64,000 bases of DNA from Atopsyche davidsoni (Eukaryota > Arthropoda > Insecta > Trichoptera > Hydrobiosidae): positions 310,001 through 374,000 of the forward strand of contig JAILWY010000025.1 of assembly GCA_022113835.1 (NCBI GenBank), written 5' to 3'. This document shows positions 12,081 to 24,352 of the stretch, piece after piece. Each line of letters begins with the position of its first letter. The first letter of the stretch is position 1. Under the pieces are notes generated by a model. The model was not told the DNA's origin, did not search any database, and worked only from the letters and a program-made list of their open reading frames with translations. Position numbers and translations under genes: made by a program.

Positions 12081-14797
12081 CTGGAAGTAAATGAAAACAT
12101 TTAAACGAAATGCAGATGTTCAATTTTTAATAATACTAAAGAACTTATTGATTTTTCAAAACACTTTCAAGCATTATCTTGTAGTTGAAACAAGCAATTC
12201 TAAAATACTAGAAATATGTGAATGCACGATACATATTATATATCATTTAAATTTTGAAGTCATCCATTTTCATTTGAAACAATGAGAAAAAATTACATTT
12301 ACAATTTATATTATTTATTTTCATATCGCCTCCAAGTTCAGAGGAAGTAAAAACAACTTTAAGATAATACCATTTTAAGTAAAGATTGTATATTTTTTTT
12401 GGTAATTGTTTCTAATTTATCTCTGGTCGATCCAAGCCGCTGGAATATTTGCTTTTTACACAGACGGCTTAGATATATTGTATATTGACTAGATGTTTGA
12501 ATTATCTAAACTCGGATGTCTCAAAGTTTTAAAATTATTATGGTTTGTTGAATATATGTTAAATATCCTTATGTATTTTATTTTATATGCTATATCGACA
12601 CCTTAATAAATTGAGAAATCTTTGAAAATCATCAAATATATATTTAACAACAAAATGGATCTCCATTTCATATGTGAGATCGATTATCTCCATATTTACG
12701 TGATCATTACGCCTCAATGGCTGGAAGCCCGTGCACTCTAATCGACTTTTTACACTGATACTTGATTTTTACTAGAGCTGTGCCTCTTTGTTATTGGAAT
12801 AAATGTATGTCAAAAACATAGCAATAACAAATAGAAAAATAAGACGAGATGAAACGGTGACCTTGCACGTTTCGTCCTGTTTGACCGTGACCTTCAGGCG
12901 GAGATAAGAGCGGATGGTTCCTTCATACTTTTAATTTTCCGTTCGTCGATCATTCATCCTGTCGCAGATGACTGACGCGTGTGTCTGTAAGCACAGGCGG
13001 GTAGATTGCAAGTGGATGAAGGTCCTGCCTTTGTTTACTTCCGGTGAAATCTGACATTTACTTCACTGCAATCAATCTTAATCCATATATTGAATGTCAC
13101 ACATACAGGGTGACCCACGCAATACAACAGATGCTACTTTAATGAATATATTTAGAAATGATTTAACGTTGGTCTTTTTCTTTTAAAATTCAAGATTTTA
13201 TATCTCGTAATTTGTTTTAACCTTACGCTATATTAATTTCATATATTGATGACACACTATTTTTCATATTTAATGGAGTTTACACTTTACCTATTCATAA
13301 TTTAATACATTTAAAACAATATGCGAACTAAAGCTTCTCCGGTTTATATGATAGCTCATTTTTATTAGTAAATTTTAGAACCAAGTGGATTTTTTGCGTT
13401 ATAAAACAAGTTTTAATTTTTTTTATTATATGCGATAATAAGAATACCAGACTAAAAGCGGAATCAACTTGTATATACTTTCAATAGTATTTGAAAAAAA
13501 AAGTCCTTTCCAACGACTAAAATATAAACAACATGTTAAATATACCAAAAAAAATCAATATAACTTTAATGTAAAATAAATATTGTTGTTGCTATAAACA
13601 ATTACATATTGATACCACAAACCAATAACCTGAACTGGCGATAGTCAAAATAAACGTATTAATGAAATTCCATGTGATATTAATTTTTCCGTAAATCACA
13701 CTAATCAGTCGTTAATTGTAATTATAGTCGTTAGAATATACATGCGCAGAGATAATTATTTTGTCCCAAAATTTTGTAAGCTGTTACACAAGAAGCAATT
13801 AGGGCATTAACAGCTGCTCGTCTGGAGGTTTTAGAAAATTGGTTCGAACGAGCTTCATGCCCGCGCCTCGCCGGCCTGGCGAGTTCAGGCGAGTTCAGGC
13901 GAGTTCAGGCGAGTTCAGGCGAGTTCGGGCGAGTTCGGGCGAGTTCGGGCGAGTTCGGGCGAGTTCGGGCGAGTTCGGGCGAGTTCAGGCGAGTTTGCCG
14001 GCACGACCATTCAATCAACTTTAGTGATTTTTGCAAGTTATCAAATGCAGACTGAAAAAATATTTACCTTTTAACATGCAGTTTGTGATGATTTTGTTAA
14101 ATAATTTTAAATACTCTTTTTTAATAAAAGTGATTTATTGTTTTCAGGTTAGTCGCTGCCTACACACTGAGTCTTTAAAACAACTTCTACACTGTAAGTG
14201 ATTTATCAATATTTTACATCCATATATATATATATATATACATATATATTTATTTATATAATTATTTTATTACATTCCGATATTTCAGGGTTATTCTAAA
14301 ATTCAGATAATATAATTTAAATCTTAGTTTCTTAGTGAGTTCTAAATTAACGTACAGTTCATAAATCTATTGTTGGTTTTTAATTTAAATGTGCACAATC
14401 AGGCCAGTGGAAAGGCACCGACAAGCAGGCGCTTCCCAAAGGCGCAAAGGTCTGAGGGAAGAGGAATATTGAAATTCGTTTCCAGTTTTAGTATGATGTG
14501 AAATATGTATACTATGTAATACGCTTTAAAATTGATTTTTGTCGAAACTGGTCACGGTTCATAAACATGAGAACTCTTTTCCATATTGATGGGTTCTCAC
14601 CCATTTATTTGTCAGTAACCACTCATTAAATACGCTTTTAACAACTAAAATCAAAAAACAACTGTCCTAAAAATGTTTGTTGAATACAAATAACGGTAGA
14701 CTTTTTATACCTAAAAAAAGTTTGACAGATTCCGAAATAAAACCATGCAAAATACTTATTGAGTCTCTAAATATGATTATTTTTAAATTGTACTCAC
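12081..14797 (-). other. Intron of the transporter gene
   Basis: Donor GTGAGT (14792-14797 on the complement) and acceptor TTCCAG (at 12081) bracket 2717 bp. The phase is one base before and two after, so a TGT codon is formed across the junction. Contents: the 10-bp tandem array at 13879-13995, short TA runs near 14222-14241, and otherwise AT-rich unique-looking sequence. A CAGGGTGACCCACGC sequence near 13108 resembles the end of a DNA transposon but has no partner that I could find. Confidence 0.75.
13879..13995. repeat. 10-bp GC-rich tandem array
   Basis: Eleven exact-length decamers (13881-13990): four GAGTTCAGGC, six GAGTTCGGGC and one more GAGTTCAGGC. The flanks carry GCCGGC on both sides. 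The array happens to read as a Ser-Gly-Glu-Phe-Arg repeat in one frame, but it lies in an intron on the opposite strand of the host gene and has no support as a gene. Confidence 0.95.
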
Positions 14798-14867
14798 AAC
14801 TCATAACGGCCAAAACTTGAGGGTAAACTTTATTAGGAGGGATTTCTTTTTTTTCCACAGACTCCAT
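14798..14867 (-). CDS. Tret1-like: Facilitated trehalose/sugar transporter, first coding exon
   Basis: On the minus strand an ATG at 14865-14867 begins MESVEKKEIPPNKVYPQV, followed by LAVMS and one extra base before a strong GTGAGT donor. A charged cytosolic N-terminus followed by P-Q-V-L-A at the start of TM1 is the usual beginning of Tret1-like transporters. The phase (one leftover base) exactly fits the two bases needed at the acceptor at 12080, so TM1 is completed as LAVMSC-FFCQITTGTTLGW. Together the two exons encode about 478 residues, a normal length for the family. The frame stays open 23 codons upstream, but that stretch lacks family resemblance and no better ATG is seen, so this ATG is preferred. 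A non-coding 5' exon further upstream is possible. Confidence 0.82.
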
Positions 14868-16417
14868 TTTGTTAAATGTAAAAACACCGATCACTTCACC
14901 ATTTTTATAAACTGAGAAAACAATTAAATTGTTCACTTGGCAATTGTCCCGTCAGACCGGTCTTTCTTACAACGAAGTTCGCTCTTGACTGCCAATACCA
15001 GAATCGTCTTTTAATCTTGTAAACCTGCTTTTAGATTATTGAGATATGGGTACATTATTATGATCACGTGGTAGGAATTAGTAAATCATTAAAGATATTG
15101 AGTCCGTATTGATGTGTTTTGTTTCCTAAAAAAGTTTTAAATAAAATTTATAACAATGTTCAGTTAACAAATCTTACATGAATTGAATTATAAACGATAT
15201 AAAGGATTTTTATGTTTTCATTACTGGTTACGGTAGGTTTATAGTTTTTACGTATTATTCAAAAAAATAAAATAAAAAAGGCATAATAGATAAAATTCAA
15301 AAAAGCATTAAGCTAGTCGACACGTCAGAAAATATACGAGTAGTATAAGTATTGGCATTTTTTTTAAGTTAAGTGCTTGTAACTTCATTAAATAATTAAG
15401 TATCTTGATTGAAAAACACACATAAATCGAAACTGAGGGGCTATATGTAACAAGTAACACTTATCAAATTCAGAATTGAATTCGTTGTTTTTCATGGGAT
15501 CACTCCATAGTAAATACGTCGTGTCAAATAACGCTGACACTATTATGTATTTCGTTCATCAAAAGTAAGGTGTTTATAAATGAAAAAGATTAATTAGTAA
15601 TGATTTTTAAAAACGAGCTATTAATATGAATATTGAGTCCGGCCGTCGATTGGCCGGTGATGGCGGACACCTTGACACTCGTTATCTCCACGAGCCGCGC
15701 GTCTGCGAGTGAGATCTAGAACAAACCACTCAGCGACCTACACGCGCTGCCACGAAATCAACAAGTAAACGGTAATTAGCCGAAGTGTCTTTATCCTATA
15801 TTTTTGCTATTAAAAAAAAACACAAAATAAGACGTAATTGGCTGGTTTGAATATTTGCTTATCGGTCGTGCTGTAGCGTGTTTAGGCAGTTTTCTGCTCT
15901 AAGAATCGACATGAAAAACAAAACATCAGCCGGTCGCATCGGTTATCAGCGACAAGCGCGCGCAAGTGCGCAGCAAGCCGCGATAAGCAGATCTTTTCAA
16001 ACAAATTAAAAAAATTAAAGGAGGTCAGTCAAAAATCTGGTGACACACATTTATTAGAATTACCTAAACGTCCCTTATGCCAAAGCTTGTGGAGCGGTTA
16101 AAGAAACTTCGTTACACTAAGAAATAAAAACGCTTCGTATTCAGTAAACAAAGCGTTTTTTGCTATGGATCTTTGGAATTTGGATAGCTGATTTGATTTT
16201 AATCTGAGATGAGTTCAGATAATTGACTATGCTGTGTCTATAATAGAATGTCTTGAAAAAAAATCGCAGAAATCGAGTCGAATTGTTAAGTTAAAAAATA
16301 CATTATATTTAAAAAGTAAAAAACAGCTGCTTCACTTGTACTTTACTCAAGCGAAGGCTCTGTCGTTTGCGGATTACAATTTTCCTTAATAAAGTCGACA
16401 GGAGTCCACGACCGGCT
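14868..16417. other. Upstream region of the transporter, with a GC-rich islet
   Basis: Mostly AT-rich. At about 15640-15780 and 15925-15990 there is a CpG-containing, GC-richer patch about 0.8-1.1 kb upstream of the transporter's first coding exon. It could hold the promoter or a non-coding first exon, but I see no TATA box or decisive splice donor. A short hairpin, AAAACGCTT...AAGCGTTTT, occurs at about 16127-16161. Confidence 0.3.
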
Positions 16418-16519
16418 CCCTGTAGGCCCCCTGTAGCCCCCCTGTAGGCCCCCTGTAGGCCCCCTGTAGGCCCCCTGTAGGTCCCCTGTAGGCCCCCTGT
16501 AGGCCCCCTGGAGGCCCCC
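16418..16519. repeat. 11-bp C-rich tandem array
   Basis: About nine copies of CCCCCTGTAGG with few substitutions (one unit with GTCCCC, one with CTGGAGG). It has no coding meaning. The array is strongly strand-asymmetric (C-rich on plus, G-rich on minus). Confidence 0.95.
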
Positions 16520-17368
16520 GCTCTATCGCGGTACGGGATTTCAATAATATTAATGGACTTTGGTGTAAATTAGCGTAAAAGCCTGAGGTTTTCTAAGATT
16601 TACTGATCCCAAAAACATCCGCGTCTTGAATGTTTGTATTTGGAGATAAATTTGTTCAGTAGGGTTTGAATTCTTAGTTTTTGTTCGTTTTTTTATTATT
16701 CATTTAACTCTTAAATTTATTATAACCCCGGTTCCAAACGTATTTAGCTTTAGGAGGATCATATACTTAAACGAAATAACGAAAAAAAAGTCGTTTGAGA
16801 AATCGTATATGAAAAACTTAACATCTGCTTCTACCACTGTAACTTCCTAACTTTTACATATGATTTTTTTTCTAAACCTTTTATTTCTAGAATATATGAG
16901 CTCACTTGACGAGCGCTCATGTAATAACATTTATTCTACCAGCGGGAGACATTGCAGTTTATTTATATTGTAAACGAGAGTCTGCTTAGGGATATGCAAA
17001 TATACAAGCGCCATTTACTTACCACTGTTTAGAAGTCCACCTTGAAACGTTACCATCACCCAAAAACTTAAATAACGCCTGTATTTTTTTAAAATTTTGC
17101 ATACTTTTTACCAATTTTTAAGTTTGAGCACAAAAACATTGAAGAGAAATATAACATTTACAAACAAAGCAAAAATAAATAAACCAAAAATTTAGTAAAT
17201 CAGCTTGAACATTCTAAACACACAGGCAATTAATAAAATAGCTATTTTGCCAACAACTTAAGGATACTTGTGTGACATGAGAGATTGTGGATAAGTGCAT
17301 GGCGTCTCAAAACGACAAGATAATACTTAATCTTGAATAGTGGTCACAGAAAAGGTATAATATTTTTT

Positions 17369-17567
17369 AGTAAAATACTTGAGTGATTTTCCACATGTTC
17401 GTTTTTATTTGTGACCGGTTTCGCCAACCTTCCACGTTGGTATTATCAAACAGAGTGTTAACAAATGTTAACAAGTGTGCCATTAACAAACACTAAAAAT
17501 CTCTCAAGTATTTTACTCAAAAATATTAAAATGGAATTCCTCCATGTACTCTCTGTCAAAAATATTG
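17369..17567. mobile_element. Short inverted-repeat element, copy 2 (left end missing)
   Basis: It contains the family core in the opposite orientation to copy 1 (GTGACCGGTTTCGCCAACC, then CACGTTGGTATTATCAAAC) and the right terminus TGGAATTCC...CTCTGTCAAAAATATTG. The terminal CAATATTTTTGACAG on the left is absent. The centre has an extra TGTTAACAAATGTTAACAAG segment not seen in copy 1. Confidence 0.8.
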
Positions 17568-18000
17568 AATTTCAGAAAAGGTATAGTCAAAGGTTTTGTA
17601 AGTCTACATACTTTAGGTATCTCAAACTATAAAAATTGATTTTTAATTACATATCTTAATCTGTTTCTAAAATATAAAATATTAAGGGTAAGTGGGTCAA
17701 GACTGGAGTCTTTAGAGTACTCGGTCAGCTGTGAAGCCTCTAACATTTACTTAAAGTTATTCGGATAACTTGTATTATGTGGAATACTTGAGGCATTAAC
17801 TAGAATCTACGAAATATCTTCAGAGATATTATACTCCGATAGCTTCCTTCTGACTGAGCTTCTACAGTATATGGTGAAATAATTTACTAATAATGCGGTC
17901 TGAAAATATTTCAAGATATAGACTGAAATAATAAACGTTAATATTTAGTATATTTCAATAACGAGATGCATTGTCATTGTTATTATTTAATTTTTATATT

Positions 18001-18165
18001 CAATATTTTTGACAGAAAGTTTTCGGTGGAATTCCTTTTTAATATGTTGAATATAGTACTTTTGTGATATTTCCACACGTTTCATTTTATTGGTGACCGG
18101 TTTTGCAAAATTTTCACTTTGGCATTATCAAATTGTGTTTGAAAATGCAGACGTGAAGGGTTGGT
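18001..18165. mobile_element. Short inverted-repeat element, copy 3 (right end missing)
   Basis: It begins with CAATATTTTTGACAGAAAG, continues with GGTGGAATTCC and holds the core GTGACCGGTTTTGCAAAATT and CATTATCAAATTGTG. It is more diverged than copies 1 and 2. Its right half is lost where the composite palindromic element begins. Confidence 0.75.
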
Positions 18166-18189
18166 GTATTTTATTTATAACTTATATTT

Positions 18190-18785
18190 TATATCTATTT
18201 ATGGATTGGTCAATCAGATGCGTATTTATTACCCATTACGGGTTTATTATATTATTACTAACATCGTGATTTGTATAACCAGGAGATGTGGGTTCAAATC
18301 CCACACAAATCACGATGATATTTTTCTGAGAGTTTCTTTTAGTCATCTTCTATATATGAACTAATGTGCCTAATCATATTAGTAATAATATAATAAACCC
18401 GTAATGGGTAATAAATACGCATCTGATTGACCAATCCATAAATAGATATACATATGAGGTGCGCGTCTTGGCTAAATCAATAGATTTTAAAAATAATGTC
18501 CAGATGGGACTAAAATCGCTTCACTTGTTACTTTGTTCAAAAAGTCCAGTGCTTGCAAATCACTAAATATTGATTGGCCTGGGCACATTGTTTCATATGT
18601 AGAGTATGATTGTTAAAAATTCTCGATAAACGGAAGTGATTCGTTAGTACAAGGGTTCGTACACCGGTCATGTAAACCAGGAGATGTGGGTTCAAATCCC
18701 ACACAAATCACGATGATATTTTTCTGAGAGTTTCTTTAAATCATCTTCTATATATGAACTAATGTGCCTAATCATATTAGTTACT
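18190..18785 (+). mobile_element. Composite palindrome plus tRNA-like element, copy 1
   Basis: The first part is a perfect 71-bp inverted repeat (18190-18260 with 18380-18450). Within its loop a second inverted repeat, CATCGTGATTTGT/ACAAATCACGATG (18262-18274, 18305-18317), encloses a T-arm-like GTGGGTTCAAATCCCAC. A body with GTGCGCGTCTTGGCTAAATC follows, then a second tRNA-like segment whose B box GGTTCAAATCC lies at 18689-18699, then ACGATGATATTTTTCTGAG and a CTAATCATATTAGT tail. The body and tRNA-like part match the copy at 27355-27919 (minus). ACTTATA occurs just outside both ends and may be a short target duplication. No protein is encoded; pol III-type mobilisation is inferred from the B box. 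Confidence 0.75.
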
Positions 18786-19748
18786 TATAGTTTAACTAAT
18801 ATCGATTTTATTTTGTAAATTTTGAAAACGTAATTCTCTAGTCTAAAACCTGAAAAAACAAGTCATATTCAATTCAACTTAAAAAAATCCCCTAATCATT
18901 GATAAATACCACAAAAGAAAGTAATATTAACATAACATCTGCAACAGATGAAACCTAAATTTGTACAATTTTATACAGTTAAACAAAAAAAATTAAGACC
19001 TTATTGTTTCCGCCACGCGCATTTGTATTAACTACTGAACAAACCACATAGCAGTCAAATTACAACAATTCTTATTTTTAAACCATTTAGCGCTTTTTTA
19101 CAATACTCACTATACTTACTGGCCTAGATAAATATTATTTTATATTTTAGTCGATGGTTCAATTTTATATTTAATTTATTTTTTATTCGTACAAAATTCA
19201 AAGAATTCTTGCTTTTACGACCTTTAAAAGTACCCACGCTTCACATTACGGGCGAATAAATTAGGAATAACAAACAAGGGTCATGAAGAGCGAATTGCCC
19301 GCTGCGCTTGTTTTTACCAAAGTTTAACTTCGTGTCACACAAAGGGCCTGGAGAGCCTTCGCCTGTGCTGGAGGCACACGCCCGGCTGTCTGTTCATTTT
19401 AATAATTCATCGAAAAAAACACTAATTAAATATATATAAATTATTAGTATTGTAGATTGGGTGATAAAGCCCCGTTTTGATTAATTGAAAAAGCAGCGTA
19501 TTTAACTTACAAAAAGCAGCGATTGTACTGACTAAATAATAATGAATAATCAACTAAACTATTGTTTTAAATTTATCTTAACAACATTTAGAATAAAATA
19601 AAATTTTAAATATTGAGTGTCAACTCACTATTATTTAAAGAAAACCAATTACTTTTTAATAACATGAATAAGTAAAATAGCTCAGTGACTTTTCACATCC
19701 AACGAATAACGGGTTGTGGATTGCGTTCAATGAAATTTCCCCGGGCCA
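18786..19748. other. Intergenic DNA, no gene recognised
   Basis: AT-rich with one GC-richer islet near 19255-19390. No coding frame of interest. Confidence 0.45.
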
Positions 19749-19809
19749 GGCGGGGGGCGGGGGGGAGGGGGGAGGGGGGAAATACCCCCCCCCCCCCCCG
19801 CCCCCTCCC
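19749..19809. repeat. G-tract/C-tract palindrome
   Basis: A 31-base G-rich block (19749-19779, runs of 4-7 G separated by single C or A), a 5-base AAATA spacer and a 25-base C-rich block (19785-19809). The two halves can pair to form a GC hairpin, and either strand has enough G runs for quadruplex folding. Such sequence is also a common site of sequencing error. Confidence 0.85.
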
Positions 19810-21094
19810 GTTTTTAGGGCTTTTACTATTATTTATTCGCAAAGAAATAATTCAATATACTGTGAAAACTAATACAACTTGTGGCGATAAGAAATGTAAA
19901 CTGCAAAAATAGCTGATTGAATCGTACATATTTTGTTGATAAAATTATTTTACAAATAATGCAAAATATGTTTATTTATATCTTTGGATTGTCAACTCAA
20001 AAAATATTAATTGATTCTTGATAGAGCGTTTCAAGTCAAAGAAATAGTTATTAAATAAATAATAAGCACAAGTATACACTAATAATACTGCTTATATTTA
20101 TAATACCACAAGAGCTCTTTCACTCTTAAGCACTGACTTTATATGACCGACCTAACCTTTTTACAATAATAATACATTAAAGTTCACACCAAAATTTAAG
20201 GAAATTAGTCATTTGAACTCTCAAAAACTCATTAAACAACCATTACTGTGAACGCTACACCGTGTAAATATAATTGTTTCTGAAATTTTCTTTTGTATGT
20301 TTATCTGAAAAAATACATTTAGTCAGAATTAAATAAAAATAATTACTATCTTTTCTATCAGCCCTAAGAACCGGTTGGCTACTTCCGTGCCACTTGAACA
20401 TATAATGCGTAAATTTCTATGATCACGTTAAAACCTGAATCTCGAACTTTTCGCACAGCCCCTTACACGTTATGTGCGATGAGCTAGTCTGAAGCAGCCA
20501 GCAAGGTCACCGTAGGGATTATTTCCTACAATCCAATGTATGGTAATTACATATTAAAATGCATTAGTTAGAGATTGCCGTCGAGGTTTTACTGCGAAAC
20601 ATGAAAATCTATTAAGGGACTCCCCGCACAAGTGGACTTGTTAAACGAGTCAGCCTGTCATAATCATTTGACTGTCAAATTTAATTTAAACAATTATAGA
20701 AATTTGTTTTGCTAATATATTTGTGAATAGTAAAGATGATTTTTCATTTAATACAAGCCTTTTACTTCATATTAAAATTATTAAACGTCTGTAAAAACTA
20801 CTAATTATATTAGAAAAAAAAATTACAAAAATAATAAAACTATTTATTTTTTAAAAATATGCATTTGACAAATTTAACAAAACTTTGGACTTCTGCTAAT
20901 GTTTTTTTTATTAAACACACATATTTTATTAAAATTATATTGCAGTAAAAAAAACGTTTCTAAGCTATTTTCTGTTAGAAAAATAAATAATATCCCAAAT
21001 CCAGGGCTACGGGGTGAAATGACCGCACTTCCGCGGTAACGGGCGCACTGAGGGTGAAAAGCGGCAATTATATCTGTGTTGCTGAAAATACCAG
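19810..21094. other. Intergenic DNA, no gene recognised
   Basis: AT-rich, with scattered short frames only. A modest GC-richer stretch occurs near 20350-20520. Confidence 0.45.
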
Positions 21095-21212
21095 CTCTCC
21101 CCACCCCCACTCCCCCTACTCCCCCCCACCCCTCCTATTCCCCCCACCCCTCCTACTCCCCCCACCCCTCCTACTCCCCCCACTCCCCCCACCTCTGCTA
21201 CTCCCACCCCCG
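21095..21212. repeat. CT-rich minisatellite
   Basis: Imperfect repeats of a unit of about 18 bp, of the form CCCACCCCTCCTACTCC. The plus strand is almost pure pyrimidine for over 100 bases. The proline/leucine-rich and glycine-rich frames across it on both strands are artefacts of the repeat. Confidence 0.9.
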
Positions 21213-24200
21213 ACCTTGACTGACTTCCAGGCGCCCCGACGACCCGCCGGGTGGACTCGCCTAATTACGACTATTTTTATATTTCTACTTTCTGGAGCGC
21301 CCATTATTTTCTTGATATGTGCCAAATTATATTTATATATTATAATTTAAAATAACAATAGTTGTTACTCTGGCAGCAGCGTCGCTCATTTTGGAGGAAA
21401 AGTATTCCAAACAATGACACAAACAACTCAGACGCAAGGCCGTGGGGGAAGTTCGAGTCCTATTTGGGAATCTGAATAAATAGTTCTCATTGTTGAGAAT
21501 TTAGCGTCGATCTCAAGCCATATTTATAACAAAACACAATATTTTGTAAAAAAAAAATAATTGTTACAAAATGTTAAATAAAAAATGTGTTAATAACGTA
21601 TTGTGAATTTACGAAACAGAAACCTGCCGCGGTGTCGCTGTCACTGAGTGAGGGCTCGCTCGCGGGACCGGGTTGCAGGATAAATATTTCCCCGTCGTTT
21701 CATGTGTATGTCGGTTACCTCAATATTGGGTAATGCCTGCTCGTATCAGACTGGTCAGGCCGCAAGGAGTTCTGTGGTAATCGCTATGGTCTTATCGTGG
21801 AAAACTTCCGAATTCCCGGAATAGTGTAACGCGCGCTTTGTTTTATTGCGCGGCCGCTTGATGGGACTGGAGGCCGTAACTGAACTTATACGAGAGGCTT
21901 TATTGCAGTCGGGACTCTCACTCTTCTGCTGATGAAGATGTTCCAGGTGCGTTTTTAAGTATTCTCTGAGTTCTTAAGCGGCCTACGCATGTTGCATGTT
22001 AGTAAATATCTTTTTTGTTTTTTTTTATAATTTTATTATAAAAAAAGGAAAAACGCTATTGGCTGTCACCTTCGTCGGTTGTCGTTTTTCTTGCAACGTC
22101 GTAGGCCGCTTTAAAAACCTGCCATTATCAAGCAAATATGGGAAATAAAATGTATTTATCTAATAGGCTTTCACACGAGACAACAAAATCGACTACCGAC
22201 CGGGAATCAACCAATGGCGTCCTCGTTTTTGTATTTTTTATAGTTTTGGTATTTTCAACCAATTATTGCGTGTACGTCAAGCATGTATTATTATCACGGT
22301 CGATGAACTCATGTCGTTGATAATGAAATTTACTCGTTTCACTGTCAAATTTTTAATAATATTATTTTGGAGTTGGGGTATTGGCTCAGCAACCTCGCGC
22401 GCCATACACGCCTACACGCCTCGCTGCTCGTGTTGGCAGTCCGCGCTATAGTTGAATTGCAGCAGGTTATTCTATTTTATCTTTATCCATCAAGCATCAA
22501 TCACCAACGATTGATATGTTTGATGAAGCTTTTAAAAAATGCATGGATCTTAATAGTACACTACAAACGAGTCGTGATTTTTAAGAGAAAAATTGTGACC
22601 GATAGATTGGGGAATGTCATAAACCGAGGTGGCTTAATATTTTAAGTGTTTGTATATACTAAAAATGAAACATGTTCTATTGATAAAATTTTATTCAAAT
22701 AATACAAATGATGTTTTTTGGGAACTTAATCCATTTAAATGTCTAGTATTTAAGGCTTAAGTGCAAATGGGGTAATTGTTTTCAGGAAATACGTATTTAC
22801 GATAGCCATCTTAATGATTATTGAAGAATATTACGAATATTCATTGCTGTGGCGCTTATATCAAACACAGCGTGTTTCTAAGCTCGATAGTTCTCTATGG
22901 TTGGTTTTAAAAGCAAATTCTTTAAATTCATTGCAAAAACCAACGAACAAAAACCAATTAATTGTCAATAATGGTAGAAACAAAATATTACCATGTATTA
23001 CTTTACACTCATGGCATTATTTATTAAATTTAAATCTTTTAAAATCAACAATCATTAAAGCCAAATGGCTCGAAGATTACGAACATTTTGGTTTATGGGC
23101 GCTTTTGCTATTAAAGAGCTTCGTAAGTATTCACATATCAAAAAATATTAAAATTTTCATGTTTATATGCAGAGTATTATAGATAAAACCAATGTGTCTT
23201 TGTAATATAAATCATCTTTTAATAAACACAGGTATTTTTATATTTGTGTTTGAAAATTCAAATCATTGAATAACTCATCTCCTAAATTAAACAATGAATT
23301 GTTTTGCGTATTTTATTAAAATAATTTTATTTCAAATATTCAAGATTGCCATTTGTAAAAAAAATGACCGTCTTAATAAAAACCTTCCTACAACAAAGAT
23401 TTGTTGTGATAACGTAAAGGGGCACGGCGGGAGCAGAGGACTCCGAGAGGGTTGAATAAAAGCCATAAGCGCGCTAGAGTAAGTAGGGTGGCTTACCACG
23501 TTTAAATACAAAATAAAACAAGGGTGATAATGCGGTAACTTTTCCATAGAACAACCCTTAAAGTGTTAAAGTGGTTAGGCAAAGCCAACCTTGTAAGTGC
23601 GTTTTGGCACCGTCATTACGCCGCAAAAAGTTTTTTGGCTAAAGGCAGAATCATATTACAAAGGTGGCGCTTATCGTTTGGCAGATCTTTAAACCTATTC
23701 CTTTTTTACTTCATTCAAAGAATATTTTTAAAATAATTCAATTAAAAAATAAAATCATTAAGAAATCAGTATGTTCCCAGAATCTTTTAAATTTGTTGTT
23801 ACCTCACACCAAAAATGTTACTTGATTAATTTCGCAGAAATCTAGATCATATAGGAGAATTGTGACGTGAGCACAGAAACCATATTTTTTTACAAAATAA
23901 AAAAAACGAATGTTATATAATAAAATTAATGTTTATAAATAAAATTAAAGTTAGTTTTTATTATTAATATTTGTTATAGAACATTACAGATCTCTGACAA
24001 GTTTTGAGGCCTGTATATTATCAAAACAATAAAAAAAGATTTCATGAAACTTGTACATTCTTTATCATATGCTGCGATCGGTTTGGTTGTTAATGACGGG
24101 CAACTATTTTCAAAAACTTTTTGTTCATAAATACATAGCAAAAGTTTGGCTTTGTGTTTTTAATTGAACATATTTTGATAGATTTGTACCAAATACTTTT

Positions 24201-24352
24201 ATCACAAACATTTTTTAATCAAATATTTGTTTTGTTCAAATTTGTTTGATTAAATAAAATCATATTTTAATGAGCATTTGAATTTCAAACACAGTTCCCG
24301 TTTTCAAAAAAGAGACAGACCGTTTAGGAATGAAATCATTCTGATAAAGGTT
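21213..24352. other. Intergenic DNA with GC-richer islet and unassigned frames
   Basis: A GC-richer islet at about 21620-21950 ends in ATGAAGATGTTCCAG followed by GTGCGT, which could be a tiny first coding exon but has no partner exon that I can find. A 122-codon frame at 22814-23182 (plus) has no recognisable motif, and its AT-rich composition matches random sequence. A second GC-richer patch lies at about 23400-23500. Nothing is firmly supported as a gene. Confidence 0.35.

Noticed and set aside
13839..14024. Ser-Gly-Glu-Phe-Arg repeat protein
   Set aside because: Read from a 10-bp array inside the transporter intron on the other strand.
21007..21350. Proline/leucine-rich and glycine-rich frames on both strands
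   Set aside because: Products of the CT-rich minisatellite.
22814..23182. 122-codon frame
   Set aside because: AT-rich, no motif, no splice or promoter context; length is compatible with chance in 64 kb.
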